From Hyphomonadaceae bacterium (GTDB lineage Bacteria; Pseudomonadota; Alphaproteobacteria; Caulobacterales; Aquidulcibacteraceae): a stretch of DNA of 64,000 bases. Positions 9,514 to 19,706 of this stretch are shown here, piece after piece. The DNA is taken from positions 124,001 through 188,000 of the forward strand of contig JAIELJ010000009.1 in assembly GCA_019753105.1 (NCBI GenBank), given 5' to 3'. Both the position numbers and the translations under genes were made by a program. Numbering within the stretch: position 1 is the stretch's first letter; each line of letters starts with the position of its first letter. Under the pieces are notes generated by a model, which saw only the letters and a list, made by a program, of their open reading frames with translations, was not told the DNA's origin and made no database searches.

Positions 9514-10301
9514 GTGCAAAAATCCATCAGATGGCCGTCGTCGATACGAGCGCCGAGTTTGGCGAAGATGTCGAAATAGGCCCGGGCTGTGTGATCGGCC
9601 CGAACGTGAAACTGGGCGATCGCACCAAGCTGATCGCGCACGTCTTCATTGAAAGCCACACCGAGATTGGCAAGGACAACACTGTCTTCCCGTTCGCAGG
9701 TCTCGGCGGCACGCCGCAGGATTTGTCCTACAAGGGTGAACCGACGCGGCTCGTGATTGGCGACAACAACGTCATCCGCGAACACGCGACTTTGCACCGT
9801 GGTACGGCGCGCGGGCGTTCGGTGACGACGATCGGCGATAACTGCCTGATCATGGGCAATTGCCACGTCGCGCACGATTGCATCGTCGGCAACAACGTCA
9901 TCATGGCGCAGACCGCCACGATCGGCGGCCACGTGCAGGTTGGCGACTACGCGTTCCTGGGCGGCCTCTCGGGCGTCCACCAGCATGGGCGCGTTGGCCG
10001 CTTTTCGTTCGTTGGCGCGTCAGCGCTGATGACGACGGATCTGATCCCGTTCGGTTCGGCCATCGGCAATCACGCGCACCTTGGCGGGTTGAATGTCGTC
10101 GGTCTGAAGCGTCGCGGTTATACGCGTGAGCAGATTCACGATCTGCGCGCGGCGTATCGCCTGTTGTTTGCGGAAGAAGGCACGTTCCAAGAGCGCGTGG
10201 AAGATTGCGTCGAGGCCTATGCGAGCAATCCCCACGTGATGGAAATCGTTGAGTTCATCCGCGCGGATGCGGCGCGTCCGCTCTGCATGCCGCGAGACTA
10301 A
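9510..10301 (+). CDS. lpxA: UDP-N-acetylglucosamine O-acyltransferase
   Basis: 263-residue beta-helix acyltransferase, the first step of lipid A synthesis. Hexapeptide repeats run from residue 10 to about 185, with the catalytic His in GNCHVAHDCIVG and the acyl-chain ruler region around GGLSGVHQHGRVG. The C-terminal helical domain includes LKRRGYTREQIHDLR, typical of LpxA. GTG 9510 overlaps the fabZ TGA and gives the expected IHQMAVVD start. An upstream GTG at 9474 would add 12 residues lying inside fabZ and is unlikely. Confidence 0.96.
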   Translation: MSAKIHQMAVVDTSAEFGEDVEIGPGCVIGPNVKLGDRTKLIAHVFIESHTEIGKDNTVFPFAGLGGTPQDLSYKGEPTRLVIGDNNVIREHATLHRGTARGRSVTTIGDNCLIMGNCHVAHDCIVGNNVIMAQTATIGGHVQVGDYAFLGGLSGVHQHGRVGRFSFVGASALMTTDLIPFGSAIGNHAHLGGLNVVGLKRRGYTREQIHDLRAAYRLLFAEEGTFQERVEDCVEAYASNPHVMEIVEFIRADAARPLCMPRD

Positions 10302-10305
10302 ATTC

Positions 10306-11163
10306 ATGGCGGGCTGGTCAAAGCTCGGCGTGATGGCGGGCGGCGGCGAATTGCCGGTCGTGCTGGCGGAGCATTTGGCGGCGAGTGGACGGCCATACTT
10401 CATCGCGCGTGTTGAAGGGATGGCCGATCCGGCGCTTGATGCACATCCTGGCGAGACGTTTGGGCTGGGGCTCATGGGCGCTCGTATCGACGCGGTGCGT
10501 GCGGCCGGATGCGATGCGATCACGATCATTGGGCAAGTGTCACGGCCTGATCTATCAACTCTAAAGCTCGATGAAGCCGCCTATCAGATGATGCCAGCGA
10601 TCCTGGCGGCGATGTCGCAAGGCGATGATGCGTTGCTGCGCGCCGTATTGAGTGAGCACGAGAAGGCGGGCTTTCGTGTCGTCGGCGTCGATGAAGCGAT
10701 GAGCGACTTGCTGGCGCCTGCAGGCGTGTGGGGCGACGTGCAGCCGACGGCAAAGCAACTCAATGACGTGAAGAAGGCCGCGCGCGTGGCGGCGGCCGTT
10801 GGCTCGTTCGATATCGGCCAGGGCGTTATCGTTTGCGACGGACTAGTTTTGACCGTCGAAGCGCAAGAAGGCACGGACGCGATGCTGAAGCGCGCAGCCG
10901 AACTGCCGCTCACTATCCGTGGCAGCGAAACAGCGCGGCGCGGCGTGCTGGTGAAGCGGCCGAAGCCGATCCAGGAACGCCGCATCGATTTGCCGACAAT
11001 CGGTGTGCGTACGATTGAAGGCGCAGCACGCGCGGGTCTTGCTGGTGTGGCCGTTGAAGCCAATGGCGCGCTCGCAGTGCGGCGCGCGGAGATCATCGCG
11101 GCGGCGGATCGCGCCGGCCTGTTCGTTTATGGCTTCACGCCTGAAGAAGCAGATGCGCCTTGA
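10306..11163 (+). CDS. lpxI: UDP-2,3-diacylglucosamine pyrophosphatase LpxI
   Basis: 285-residue DUF1009 protein, the alphaproteobacterial replacement for LpxH, hydrolysing UDP-2,3-diacylglucosamine to lipid X. Family features are the N-terminal LGVMAGGGELPVVLAEH, the central DALLRAVLSEHEKAGFRVVG, and the C-terminal catalytic domain with GQGVIVCDGLVLTVEAQEGT and VKRPKPIQERRIDLPTIG. ATG 10306, four bases after the lpxA stop, is preferred over an upstream in-frame start inside lpxA. Its placement between lpxA and lpxB is diagnostic for this lineage. Confidence 0.95.
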   Translation: MAGWSKLGVMAGGGELPVVLAEHLAASGRPYFIARVEGMADPALDAHPGETFGLGLMGARIDAVRAAGCDAITIIGQVSRPDLSTLKLDEAAYQMMPAILAAMSQGDDALLRAVLSEHEKAGFRVVGVDEAMSDLLAPAGVWGDVQPTAKQLNDVKKAARVAAAVGSFDIGQGVIVCDGLVLTVEAQEGTDAMLKRAAELPLTIRGSETARRGVLVKRPKPIQERRIDLPTIGVRTIEGAARAGLAGVAVEANGALAVRRAEIIAAADRAGLFVYGFTPEEADAP

Positions 11164-12296
11164 GCAAACGCATCTTCCTCGTCGCAGCCGAATCCTCCGG
11201 AGACACTCTGGGCGCCGATCTCGCGCGCGCCTTGAAGGAACGCGACGCTTCGCTTGAGCTGATGGGAGTCGGCGGCGCGCGTATGGCCGAGGAGGGCATC
11301 GAGAGCCGCGCTGACATTTCCGGCCTCGCTGTATTGGGTTTCATCGACGGCTTGCTTGCGTACGACCGCGTGAAACGGGCGGTGGCGACGACGGTCGCGG
11401 CCGTACTCGCGGCGAAGCCGGATGTTGTCGTGCTGATCGATTCTTGGGGCTTTACGCTACGCGTGGCGCTCGGCGTCCGCGCGGCTGCGCCGGAGATAAA
11501 GCTCGTCAAATATATCGGTCCGCAAGTTTGGGCGACGCGGCCGGGGCGGGCGAAGACGCTTGCAGCGGCCGTCGATCATCTGATTTGCATCCACGACTTT
11601 GAGGTGCCGTTCTACGAGCCGTTCGGCTTGCCATGCACGGTGTGCGGCCATCCCGCGCTCGGCCGCTTCAAGCCGGGCGATGGCGCTGCCCTGCGCGCAC
11701 GGCAGGGATTTTCGCGGAAGGATAAAGTCATCCTTGTTTTGCCAGGTAGCCGGCCCGCTGAAATTCGTCGCATCGGGCCGACACTTTGGCGGGCTGCGGA
11801 AATGCTGGATGCCGAGCGCGCTGACGTGCGCTTGCTGGTGGTTGCGGCCGGGCCGGTGCGTGAGGCTGTGGTGGCGCAGACGCCGCCAGCCGCGCGGATT
11901 GTCGATGAACGCGAGAAAGAAGATGCGTTTGCCGCAGCGACCGTGGCGCTGGCCGCCTCAGGCACGGTGACGACCGAAGTGGCGCTTCAAGGCACGCCGC
12001 TGGTTATCGGCTACAAACTCGGCTGGATCACGTGGGCGCTGATGCGCATGGTGCTGAAGGCAAAGTACGCGACTCTGATGAATGTCGCCGCCGACGCCGA
12101 GGTCGCGCCGGAGTTCCTGCAAACGCGCTTCACCGCTCACAATATCGCGCGCGCTGCGGCGCCGCTTCTCGACGACGAAGACGTACGCGAAGATCAAGTG
12201 CGCAAGCAGGATGACGCGCTGGCCCTAATGGGGCGCGGCGGCACGTCAGCGGCGGAGATCGCCGCTGACGCAGTGCTAGGCGTATTGCGCGCTTAG
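11160..12296 (+). CDS. lpxB: lipid A disaccharide synthase
   Basis: 378-residue GT-B glycosyltransferase joining lipid X to UDP-2,3-diacylglucosamine on the inner membrane. It has [20 protein letters not shown] at the N-terminus, [16 protein letters not shown] in the middle, [13 protein letters not shown], and [21 protein letters not shown] in the donor site. The start is TTG overlapping the lpxI stop (TTGA). The stop overlaps the stop of the convergent citrate synthase gene by four bases, so no terminator fits between the two genes. Confidence 0.96.
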   Translation: MSKRIFLVAAESSGDTLGADLARALKERDASLELMGVGGARMAEEGIESRADISGLAVLGFIDGLLAYDRVKRAVATTVAAVLAAKPDVVVLIDSWGFTLRVALGVRAAAPEIKLVKYIGPQVWATRPGRAKTLAAAVDHLICIHDFEVPFYEPFGLPCTVCGHPALGRFKPGDGAALRARQGFSRKDKVILVLPGSRPAEIRRIGPTLWRAAEMLDAERADVRLLVVAAGPVREAVVAQTPPAARIVDEREKEDAFAAATVALAASGTVTTEVALQGTPLVIGYKLGWITWALMRMVLKAKYATLMNVAADAEVAPEFLQTRFTAHNIARAAAPLLDDEDVREDQVRKQDDALALMGRGGTSAAEIAADAVLGVLRA

Positions 12297-13597
12297 CGCT
12301 TGTCGCAGGGCACGTAATCGCGCTTGGGCGCGCCGGTATAGACTTGACGCGGACGGCCAATCTTTTGGCTGGGGTCCTCCATCATTTCCGTCCATTGGGC
12401 GATCCAGCCGGTGGTGCGCGCAACAGCGAAGAGCACCGTGAACATCGAAGTCGGGAAGCCCATCGCGCGCAGCGTGATGCCCGAATAGAAGTCGATGTTC
12501 GGATAGAGCTTGCGGCTGATGAAATACTCATCGCTCAGCGCGATGCGCTCGAGTTCCTGGGCCACTTGCAGCGTCGGATTATTCTCGGCGCCGACTTCTT
12601 TGAGCACCTGGTGGCAGAGCTTCTGCATCGCGGTCGCGCGCGGGTCGTAGTTTTTGTAAACCCGGTGACCAAAGCCCATGAGGCGCACGTCGTCGTTGGG
12701 ATCCTTCACGCGCTTGATGAAGGCGGGGATCTTGTCGACCGTGCCGATCTCCTCAAGCATGTTGAGTGCTGCTTCATTGGCGCCGCCGTGCGCGGGGCCC
12801 CAGAGGCAAGCGATGCCCGACGAGATGCATGCGAATGGGTTGGCGCCGGAAGAGCCGGCGAGACGCACAGTCGAGGTCGAGGCGTTTTGCTCGTGATCGG
12901 CGTGCAGGATCAAGAACACATCGAGCGCGCGCGCCATCACCGGATTGATCTTGTAATCCTCCGCCGGCACCGCAAAGCACATGCGCAAGAAGTTCGACGC
13001 ATAATCCAGCTCGTTGCGCGGGCTGATGAAAGGCTGGCCGATTGAGTATTTGAAGGCGCGCCCAGCGATTGTCGGCATTTTCGCGATCAGGCGGTGGCTG
13101 GCGATCACGCGTTGGACCGGGTCGTTGATGTCTGTCGAGTCGTGATAGAACGCCGCCAGCGCGCCCACCGCGCCCACCATGATCGCCATCGGATGCGCGT
13201 CGCGGCGGAAGCCATCAAAGAAGCGATCGAACTGCGCATGCAGCATCGTGTGGTAGGTGATGTCGTGGGTGAAGCGCTTGAGTTCAGTCTGGTTCGGCAA
13301 CTCGCCGTTGGCGAGCAGGTAGCAGACTTCCAAAAACGTCGACTTCTCGGCCAGTTGATCGATCGGGTAGCCGCGATAGAGCAGCACGCCTTCATCGCCA
13401 TCGATGTATGTGATCTGGCTTTCGCACGATGCGGTTGAGGTGAAGCCCGGATCGTAGGTGAAGACCTTGCCGTCGCTGAAGACTTTGCGGATGTCGACAA
13501 CGTCCGGACCAACGGAGCCGCCATAGACCGGCAGCTCAAGCGTCTTGTTGTTCACGGTCAGCGTGGCCGGAGACTTCTTGGTGAGTTTGCTATCCAT
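12293..13597 (-). CDS. gltA: citrate synthase, hexameric type II
   Basis: 434-residue citrate synthase, entry to the TCA cycle. Conserved blocks are [40 protein letters not shown] (active-site His), [15 protein letters not shown] (second His) and [14 protein letters not shown] (third His and substrate Arg). The C-terminus RPRQVYTG is typical of NADH-regulated Gram-negative enzymes. It lies nine bases downstream of gltX on the same strand, the conserved alphaproteobacterial pair. Confidence 0.97.
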   Translation of the reverse strand: MDSKLTKKSPATLTVNNKTLELPVYGGSVGPDVVDIRKVFSDGKVFTYDPGFTSTASCESQITYIDGDEGVLLYRGYPIDQLAEKSTFLEVCYLLANGELPNQTELKRFTHDITYHTMLHAQFDRFFDGFRRDAHPMAIMVGAVGALAAFYHDSTDINDPVQRVIASHRLIAKMPTIAGRAFKYSIGQPFISPRNELDYASNFLRMCFAVPAEDYKINPVMARALDVFLILHADHEQNASTSTVRLAGSSGANPFACISSGIACLWGPAHGGANEAALNMLEEIGTVDKIPAFIKRVKDPNDDVRLMGFGHRVYKNYDPRATAMQKLCHQVLKEVGAENNPTLQVAQELERIALSDEYFISRKLYPNIDFYSGITLRAMGFPTSMFTVLFAVARTTGWIAQWTEMMEDPSQKIGRPRQVYTGAPKRDYVPCDKR

Positions 13598-13606
13598 CGC
13601 GCGTCC

Positions 13607-14992
13607 TCAGATTTGATCGGCGATGCGCCCCAGCGCTTCGTCGCGTCCTAACAGTTCCAATGCTTGGCCCAGATCGGGCGCCGGCGCGCCACCAGTGAGC
13701 GCCGCCCGCAAGCCCGGGCCGATTTGACCCAATCCAACGCCTTCTTCGGTAGCGAAAGCCTTAAGCGCGCTGCCAAGGGAAACATGATCCCAGGCGGTCT
13801 CTTTTGAGAGGTGCGCGTGCAAGCGCTGGAGACGTTGTTTGAACTCGTCTTTCATCAGGGATTGCGCCTTCTCGTCAAGCGCAAGTGGTCGCTTGATGAG
13901 GACGAAGCGGGCTTGGTCGGCGAGGTCGGGAATGGTCTTTGCCCGCTTTTTCAGCACCGGAATGGCGTTTGCCAAAGCAATACGCTCCGCGCCGCCTAAC
14001 GTTACGCCATCGCGCTGTTCGATGTGTGCGAGGGTCAGTTTGGCGAGCCGCTGATCGTCCGCGAGCGCCATGAAGTGCGCGTTGACGGAGTCGAGTTTCT
14101 TGAAGTCGAGCCGCGAGGGCGCTTTGCCGACTTTCGCAAGATCGAACAGCGGCGCCGCTTCCTCTTTGGTTAGGTTCTCTTGGCCGGAGGTCCAGCCAAG
14201 GCCCATGAGGTACGAGTTCATCGCTTCGGGCAGGTAGCCCATATCGCGCCACTCATGGACGGCTTGGGCGCCGTGACGCTTTGAGAGCTTCTTGCCGTCG
14301 TCGCCGTGAATGAGGGAGACGTGCGCGAAGAGCGGCGGCGTCCAATTGAGCGCCCGATAGATCACGATCTGGCGGGCCGCATTGGTCAAATGGTCATCGC
14401 CGCGGATCACATGCGTCACGCCCATGTCGCGATCATCGACCACGACCGAGAGCATGTAGGTGGGATTGCCGTCGGCGCGAAGCAGGACGAGGTCATCAAT
14501 GTCGCGCGCTTTGATGCGGACGTCGCCTTGGATGAGATCGGCATTGAGCACATCGCCATCGTCAGGCGCTCTAATGCGCACTGTGTACGAAGCGTCCGGT
14601 GACGGCGGCGCTTTGCCATCGCGATAGGGCGAGCGCAGCGCGCGGCCTTCGGCGTGCGATTTCTCGCGCACGGCCTCTTGCTCCTCGGCGGTCATGTAGC
14701 AGTGGAACGCCGTACCGCGCGCGATCATCTGTTCGGCGGCTTCGCGGTGACGCGGGGCGCGCGCGAATTGGTAGGTGATCTCGCCATCGTGCTGCAGATC
14801 GAGCCAGTTCAGGCCGTCGAGGATCGCGTCGATGGCTTCAGGCGTAGAGCGGGCGCGGTCGGTGTCTTCGATCCGCAGCAGGTATTTGCCGCCCATTCGG
14901 CGGGCGTAGAGCCAGTTGAACAGCGCGGTTCGCGCGCCGCCAATATGAAGGTAGCCTGTCGGCGAGGGGGCGAAGCGTGTGACGACGCTCAT
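13607..14992 (-). CDS. gltX: glutamyl-tRNA synthetase
   Basis: 461-residue class I synthetase. The ATP motif is RFAPSPTGYLHIGGARTALF (HIGH-type HIGG at residues 16-19) and the second signature is GKKLSKRHGAQAV. The frame is open another 116 codons upstream, but that sequence lacks family similarity and lies inside the divergent comEC frame, so ATG 14992 ([11 protein letters not shown]) is the start. Alphaproteobacteria often carry two GltX paralogues, so it may charge tRNA-Gln as well as tRNA-Glu; that cannot be told here. Confidence 0.96.
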   Translation of the reverse strand: MSVVTRFAPSPTGYLHIGGARTALFNWLYARRMGGKYLLRIEDTDRARSTPEAIDAILDGLNWLDLQHDGEITYQFARAPRHREAAEQMIARGTAFHCYMTAEEQEAVREKSHAEGRALRSPYRDGKAPPSPDASYTVRIRAPDDGDVLNADLIQGDVRIKARDIDDLVLLRADGNPTYMLSVVVDDRDMGVTHVIRGDDHLTNAARQIVIYRALNWTPPLFAHVSLIHGDDGKKLSKRHGAQAVHEWRDMGYLPEAMNSYLMGLGWTSGQENLTKEEAAPLFDLAKVGKAPSRLDFKKLDSVNAHFMALADDQRLAKLTLAHIEQRDGVTLGGAERIALANAIPVLKKRAKTIPDLADQARFVLIKRPLALDEKAQSLMKDEFKQRLQRLHAHLSKETAWDHVSLGSALKAFATEEGVGLGQIGPGLRAALTGGAPAPDLGQALELLGRDEALGRIADQI

Positions 14993-17183
14993 CGGGGAGA
15001 ACGCAGGGTGGTCAAAGCGCGCGCGTGGTAGCACGCGGGAGCGCTTTTCTCCTAGCCGCGCCCTGAGCGAAGTTTGGGCGCTCCAACGAGACCGATGGCT
15101 CCTTTGGCTACCTGTCGGGATGATCACCGGGGCGGCAGCGTGGCTGCTGGCGCCGGCGGAGCCGGTTTCGTGGGTTGCGCCCGGCTTGGCGGTGGTCGCA
15201 CTGGCTGGAGCTATCGCGCTTTCGGTGTGGCCGAGCGGGCCTTTGAGCGGGGCTGTTTCGGCGCTGCGGACGCTGGTGGTTGCGATCCTGGCGCTCGTCG
15301 CCGCTGCCGCGCTTGGGTTCACGGCGGGGCAGATCCGCAACCTGACGGTGGCGCAGCCGGCTTATGTTGGCGCCGACGCGGCGGTGCGCGTTGAGGGCTG
15401 GGTGGTCGCCAATGACGCCAGCGATAATGGACCGCGTCTGCGGCTATTGGTTCAGAGCATCGAGGGCGTCGATGCGCCGCCGCGCTATGTGCGCGTGTCG
15501 GTGAGTGAGGCCGGATTGCTGACGGCCGGGCGCGCCGCCCGTTGCCGGGCGGTGCTCGGACCACCGGCTGGGCCGATGGCGCCGGGCGCTTACGACTTTG
15601 CGCGGCGCGCTTACTTCGAGCGCTTGGGTGCGACGGGGTTTGCTTTTGGCCGATGCAGGCCGATTGCGCTCGATGCGCCGCCCGATTGGCTCGATCGGCA
15701 GCGGCTCTATCTCGCAGCACTACGCGCGGATCTTGCGGCAGAGATCGTGAGTTCGGCGCCGGGGCGTGGCGGTGCGATTGCTGCGGCGCTGGTGACAGGC
15801 GATCGCTCCTCGATTGACGCCGACACGAACGCCGCTTTGCGCGACTCAGGCTTGGGGCATCTGCTTTCAGTGTCCGGCATTCATATGGGCGTTGTCGGCG
15901 GGCTCGTGTTTGCGATGGTGGTTTGGACGCTATCGCTCATCTCGCCGATCGCGTTGCGCTTTCCGGTGAAGAAGATTGCCGCTGTCGTCGCGCTGGTGAC
16001 GCTGGTTGCATACTTCGTGCTGTCTGGTTCAAGCGTGCCGGCGCTGCGCTCGCTCGTGATGGCATGTGTTGCGTTCGGCGCGATCCTGCTTGATCGGCCC
16101 GCGATCTCGATGCGCGGCTTGGCGCTCTCGGCGGTTATCGTTGTGCTGCTGTTGCCGGAGTCGGTGCTTGAGCCGGGCTTCCAGATGTCGTTCGCCGCGA
16201 CGATGGCGCTGGTGGCGCTATTCGAGATGCTGAAGCGTGCGCCGCACGAGCCGGCGTTGCCAACACCGGGGCCAATGATCGGCGCCATGCAAGCAACAAC
16301 GCGCGGCATTGGCGGCGTGCTGCTGATCTCGCTGGTCGCGGGCATCGCGACGGATCCGTTCGCAATCTATCATTTTCAGCGGTTTTCCATCTATTCGCTG
16401 CCGGCGAATTTGATCACTGCGCCGATCATGTCGTTTCTCGTTGCGCCTGCCGCTGCTGCTGCGGCGCTGCTTGCGCCATTTGGTTGGTCCGAGATTCCAC
16501 TGCAGATTATGGCGAGCGCGCTCGATCTCGTTGCAGCTGTCGGGCAGACCTTTGGCGAGCGGCCGGAAGCGGTTCGCGCTGTACCGCGGCCGCCGGATGA
16601 AGCGTTTGCGCTGTGTGTGGCGGCGCTGCTGTGGGCGTGTTTGTGGCGCGGCGCTCTGCGTTGGGGCGCCCTGCCGATGTTTGCTGCGAGTATCTGGCTT
16701 TATGTGAGCGCGCCGCTGCCGGTGATGGCGTTCGACGCAGACCTGCGCGCCATCTACGCGCGATCCGACAGTGGCGGCGAGCGTTGGTCGCTGATTGCGG
16801 CGGGCGGGCGATCTACGTACGCGCGTGATCGTTTGGGTTCGACGCTTGGCTTATCGCCACCACTCATCGAGCGTCTCGCCGCCCCGGAATCCTGCGGAGA
16901 GGTGAGCTGCGTGTGGCCTTGGCAGGGCCGGACGTTTGCGTTCGTGCGTGACGAGCAGGGATTCGCGAACGCCTGTGTCAGCGGCGCGATCGTTCTGGCG
17001 CGTATTGCTGCACCGGCGGAGTTTGCACGTGAGTGCAACACCGCCGCCCTTCTGGACGCGCACGATCTCGCCGCGCGCGGCGGCGGGTACATTTATGCGG
17101 ACGCAGATGCGCTTCGCATCGAGCGCGCGCGGACCTCGGGCGTGAACCGACCTTGGACGCCGCGCGGTGTAGCTCAGGAATAG
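14979..17183 (+). CDS. comEC: ComEC/Rec2 family DNA-uptake channel protein
   Basis: 734-residue membrane protein of the competence family, which moves single-stranded DNA across the inner membrane. It shows an N-terminal pair of membrane helices, a soluble OB-like DUF4131 region (about 110-235), and a competence domain with [19 protein letters not shown] and many membrane helices (about 290-560). A soluble C-terminal part follows. The start is uncertain. GTG 14979 is the only standard start before residue 48, and it overlaps the divergent gltX start by 14 bases. The end overlaps the convergent lexA stop by 10 bases. Whether this organism is transformable is unknown. Confidence 0.85.
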   Translation: MTTLIGENAGWSKRARGSTRERFSPSRALSEVWALQRDRWLLWLPVGMITGAAAWLLAPAEPVSWVAPGLAVVALAGAIALSVWPSGPLSGAVSALRTLVVAILALVAAAALGFTAGQIRNLTVAQPAYVGADAAVRVEGWVVANDASDNGPRLRLLVQSIEGVDAPPRYVRVSVSEAGLLTAGRAARCRAVLGPPAGPMAPGAYDFARRAYFERLGATGFAFGRCRPIALDAPPDWLDRQRLYLAALRADLAAEIVSSAPGRGGAIAAALVTGDRSSIDADTNAALRDSGLGHLLSVSGIHMGVVGGLVFAMVVWTLSLISPIALRFPVKKIAAVVALVTLVAYFVLSGSSVPALRSLVMACVAFGAILLDRPAISMRGLALSAVIVVLLLPESVLEPGFQMSFAATMALVALFEMLKRAPHEPALPTPGPMIGAMQATTRGIGGVLLISLVAGIATDPFAIYHFQRFSIYSLPANLITAPIMSFLVAPAAAAAALLAPFGWSEIPLQIMASALDLVAAVGQTFGERPEAVRAVPRPPDEAFALCVAALLWACLWRGALRWGALPMFAASIWLYVSAPLPVMAFDADLRAIYARSDSGGERWSLIAAGGRSTYARDRLGSTLGLSPPLIERLAAPESCGEVSCVWPWQGRTFAFVRDEQGFANACVSGAIVLARIAAPAEFARECNTAALLDAHDLAARGGGYIYADADALRIERARTSGVNRPWTPRGVAQE

Positions 17184-17845
17184 CGGCGGATCATCGCCAC
17201 CAGCTTGCCCTGGACGCGCACACGGTCAGGACCGAAGATGCGGGTCTCGTAGGCAGGGTTGGCGGCTTCGAGCGCGATGGAATTGCCGCGCTTGCGCAGA
17301 CGCTTCAGCGTCGCTTCCTCGTTATCGACCAGCGCCACGACGATATCGCCGCTCTCAGCTGTATCGGTGCGTTTGATCAGCACGACGTCGCCATCGAGGA
17401 TCCCGGCGCCGATCATGGAATCGCCTTTGACCTCCAGCGCGAAGTGCTCGCCGGAGCCAAGCAAATCTTCAGGCGGCTGGATGCGGCCGATTTCGGTCTG
17501 CAGTGCTTCGATGGGCACGCCGGCAGCGATCTGGCCGAGGATTGGGATGCCGCCACCGCCATTGCGGCCTTCGCCGACGACGCTGGGGCGGAATGTTGAC
17601 CGACCCTTGGGCGGCGCAGCCGGGGTCATGCTATCGGGCAGCTTCAACACTTCGAGCGCGCGGGCCCGGTGGGGCAGGCGTCGCAGAAAGCCGCGCTCCT
17701 CGAGCGCTGTGATCAGCCGGTGGATGCCGGACTTGGACGCCAGGTCCAAAGCTTCCTTCATCTCATCGAAGGAGGGCGAAACGCCTGACTCTTTGATCCG
17801 CTCGTGGATGTAGAGCAGCAGTTCTTTTTGTTTCGCAGTCAGCAT
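17174..17845 (-). CDS. lexA: LexA repressor
   Basis: 223-residue SOS repressor and S24 self-cleaving protease. The N-terminal winged helix (residues 1-65) has [20 protein letters not shown] and the typical [15 protein letters not shown]. The cleavage site is IAAGVPIEA (Ala108-Gly109). The catalytic dyad is Ser143 ([14 protein letters not shown]) and Lys181 ([10 protein letters not shown]). A glycine-rich hinge lies near residues 90-100. A GTTC-N7-GTTC box 31 bases upstream indicates autoregulation. It is the last gene after trpC on the same strand, with its own promoter region of 71 bases. Confidence 0.97.
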   Translation of the reverse strand: MLTAKQKELLLYIHERIKESGVSPSFDEMKEALDLASKSGIHRLITALEERGFLRRLPHRARALEVLKLPDSMTPAAPPKGRSTFRPSVVGEGRNGGGGIPILGQIAAGVPIEALQTEIGRIQPPEDLLGSGEHFALEVKGDSMIGAGILDGDVVLIKRTDTAESGDIVVALVDNEEATLKRLRKRGNSIALEAANPAYETRIFGPDRVRVQGKLVAMIRRYS

Positions 17846-17875
17846 GACCTGAGACCAAATAGTGAACGATGTCGT

Positions 17876-17890
17876 GTTCTATATCCGTTC
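17876..17890 (-). promoter_or_regulatory. SOS box (LexA operator), direct-repeat type
   Basis: GTTC, seven bases (TATATCC), GTTC, a perfect match to the GTTC-N7-GTTC operator described for alphaproteobacterial LexA. It lies 31 bases before the lexA start. On the coding (minus) strand it reads GAAC-N7-GAAC. An extra GAAC is found closer to the gene at 17864-17867. Autorepression of lexA is the natural reading. Confidence 0.85.
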
Positions 17891-17916
17891 CGGGCGGCGG
17901 GTCAAGGACAGTTTGG

Positions 17917-18699
17917 TTAACGGCCAAGTAGTGAGCGCGTGGCTGCTTCAACGTCGTCTTGGCGCATTAAACTCTCGCCGACGAGGAAGGCGCGCGCGCC
18001 GGCGTTTTGCAGACGGGCGATATCGGCGTGCGTGAAGATGCCGGACTCAGAGACAAGGAGCACATCCGGCGGTGTGCTCTTGGCCAGCTCTTCCGTGATG
18101 CCGAGATCTGTTTCGAACGTCGCGAGCGAGCGGTTGTTCACGCCGATGAGTTTTGCGTCGAGCTGAAGCGCGCGCATGAGTTCGGCGCGATCGTGCACCT
18201 CGACGAGCACCGTCATGCCGCACGCGCGAGCAGCCTCGTAAATTGCCAAGTCTTGCCCTGCCTCGAATGCGGCCATGATGAGCAACACCGCATCCGCGCC
18301 CAGCGCGCGCGCCTCGTAGACTTGCCAGGGATCGACAATGAAATCCTTGCGCAACACTGGGAGTGAGCAGGCTGCTTTGGCTTGCTGCAGATACTCGTCC
18401 GCCCCTTGAAAGCTCGGGCCGTCAGTCAGCACGGAAAGGCACGCGGCGCCGCCGCGCTCATATGCGAGCGCGAGTTCGCCAGGTTTGAAGTCCGCGCGGA
18501 TGAGACCCTTTGACGGACTCGCTTTCTTGATTTCCGCGATGAGCGCCGGGCGATCTTCGACCGTGTCGAGGGCGGCGAAGAAGTCGCGTGGCGGCGCTTG
18601 AGCGAAGGCTTCGCTCTCGATGACGCCCCATGGCTTCACCGCTTTGCGCGCGGCGACTTCGTCGCGCTTATACGCGAGGATGCGTTCTAGGACGCTCAT
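17917..18699 (-). CDS. trpC: indole-3-glycerol phosphate synthase
   Basis: 260-residue TIM-barrel enzyme closing the indole ring in tryptophan synthesis. Diagnostic strands are [20 protein letters not shown] (catalytic Lys), [68 protein letters not shown] and [20 protein letters not shown] overlaps the trpD stop (ATGA). In many alphaproteobacteria moaC and moeA follow; here lexA does, 71 bases on. Confidence 0.97.
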   Translation of the reverse strand: MSVLERILAYKRDEVAARKAVKPWGVIESEAFAQAPPRDFFAALDTVEDRPALIAEIKKASPSKGLIRADFKPGELALAYERGGAACLSVLTDGPSFQGADEYLQQAKAACSLPVLRKDFIVDPWQVYEARALGADAVLLIMAAFEAGQDLAIYEAARACGMTVLVEVHDRAELMRALQLDAKLIGVNNRSLATFETDLGITEELAKSTPPDVLLVSESGIFTHADIARLQNAGARAFLVGESLMRQDDVEAATRSLLGR

Positions 18700-19706
18700 G
18701 GTGCGCTCTGGGTAACGGCGACGAGTTTCTCAAGCGCAGCTTTCGCGGCGCCACTTGAGAGCGATTGCTCGGCGATCGGGTGGGCTTCGGGGATGTTGCC
18801 GGCACGGCCCGCAACGACGAGTGCTGCGGCGGCGTTGAGCGTGACTGCAGCGCGGTGTCCTGGGCGGCCGCCGCCGTTGAGCAGCGCGCGCATTTCCTCT
18901 GCGTTCTCGGCGGCCGTGCCGCCGCGAATATCAGGGTTGATCTCGGCGTCGACGGTGGCGCTTACGCGCGTGACTGCGCCGTTGTCGAGGATGGCGACGT
19001 TGTTGGCGTCGCGATGTTGGGCGGAGAGTTCATCCAGCCCGCCGGCGCCGTGAACGGCCCAGGCTTTTTCGCAGCCGAGTTCGCGGAGTGCGTTGGCGAC
19101 AGGTTCGAGGAAGTCGGCGCTGAAGACCCCGACGAGTTGGCGCTTCACGCCCGCCGGATTTGAAAGCGGTCCGAGCAGATTGAAAATGGTGCGCTTGCCG
19201 ATCTCGCGGCGCGCGAGTGCGACGTGGCGCATGGCGGGGTGATGGTTTTGCGCGAAGAGGAAAGCGACATTGGCTTCGCGCAAAGCGCGTTCGAGTGTTG
19301 GAATATCGTTGGTGAGCTTGACGCCGAGCGCTTCGAGCACGTCGGCGGCGCCGGATTTGGAGCTCATGGCGCGGTTGCCGTGCTTGGCGACAGGCACGCC
19401 GCAGCCGGCGACGACGAAGGCGACGGCGGTTGAGATGTTGAGCGTGTGGGCGCCGTCACCGCCTGTGCCGCAGACGTCGATAGCATCTGCGGGCGCAGTG
19501 ATGCGCACCATGCGTGAGCGTAACGCGCGGGCGCCAGCGGCGATCAGTGGCGCGTGGCTCATCAGTGGCATGGTGAGCGCGAGAAATTGTTTGATGTCCT
19601 CGTGAGCGGCCGCGCCATCCATGATGTCGTCGAACGCGCCGTCAATGTCGGCGGCCTGGATGACGGCGCCGTCTTTCAAAGCGGAGAGTGCGGACGCGAG
19701 GCTCAT
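18696..19706 (-). CDS. trpD: anthranilate phosphoribosyltransferase
   Basis: 336-residue transferase joining anthranilate to PRPP. The glycine-rich PRPP site [18 protein letters not shown] is intact, followed by [23 protein letters not shown] and [15 protein letters not shown]. It overlaps trpG upstream and trpC downstream by four bases each (ATGA), so trpG, trpD and trpC form a tightly coupled operon. Confidence 0.97.
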   Translation of the reverse strand: MSLASALSALKDGAVIQAADIDGAFDDIMDGAAAHEDIKQFLALTMPLMSHAPLIAAGARALRSRMVRITAPADAIDVCGTGGDGAHTLNISTAVAFVVAGCGVPVAKHGNRAMSSKSGAADVLEALGVKLTNDIPTLERALREANVAFLFAQNHHPAMRHVALARREIGKRTIFNLLGPLSNPAGVKRQLVGVFSADFLEPVANALRELGCEKAWAVHGAGGLDELSAQHRDANNVAILDNGAVTRVSATVDAEINPDIRGGTAAENAEEMRALLNGGGRPGHRAAVTLNAAAALVVAGRAGNIPEAHPIAEQSLSSGAAKAALEKLVAVTQSAP

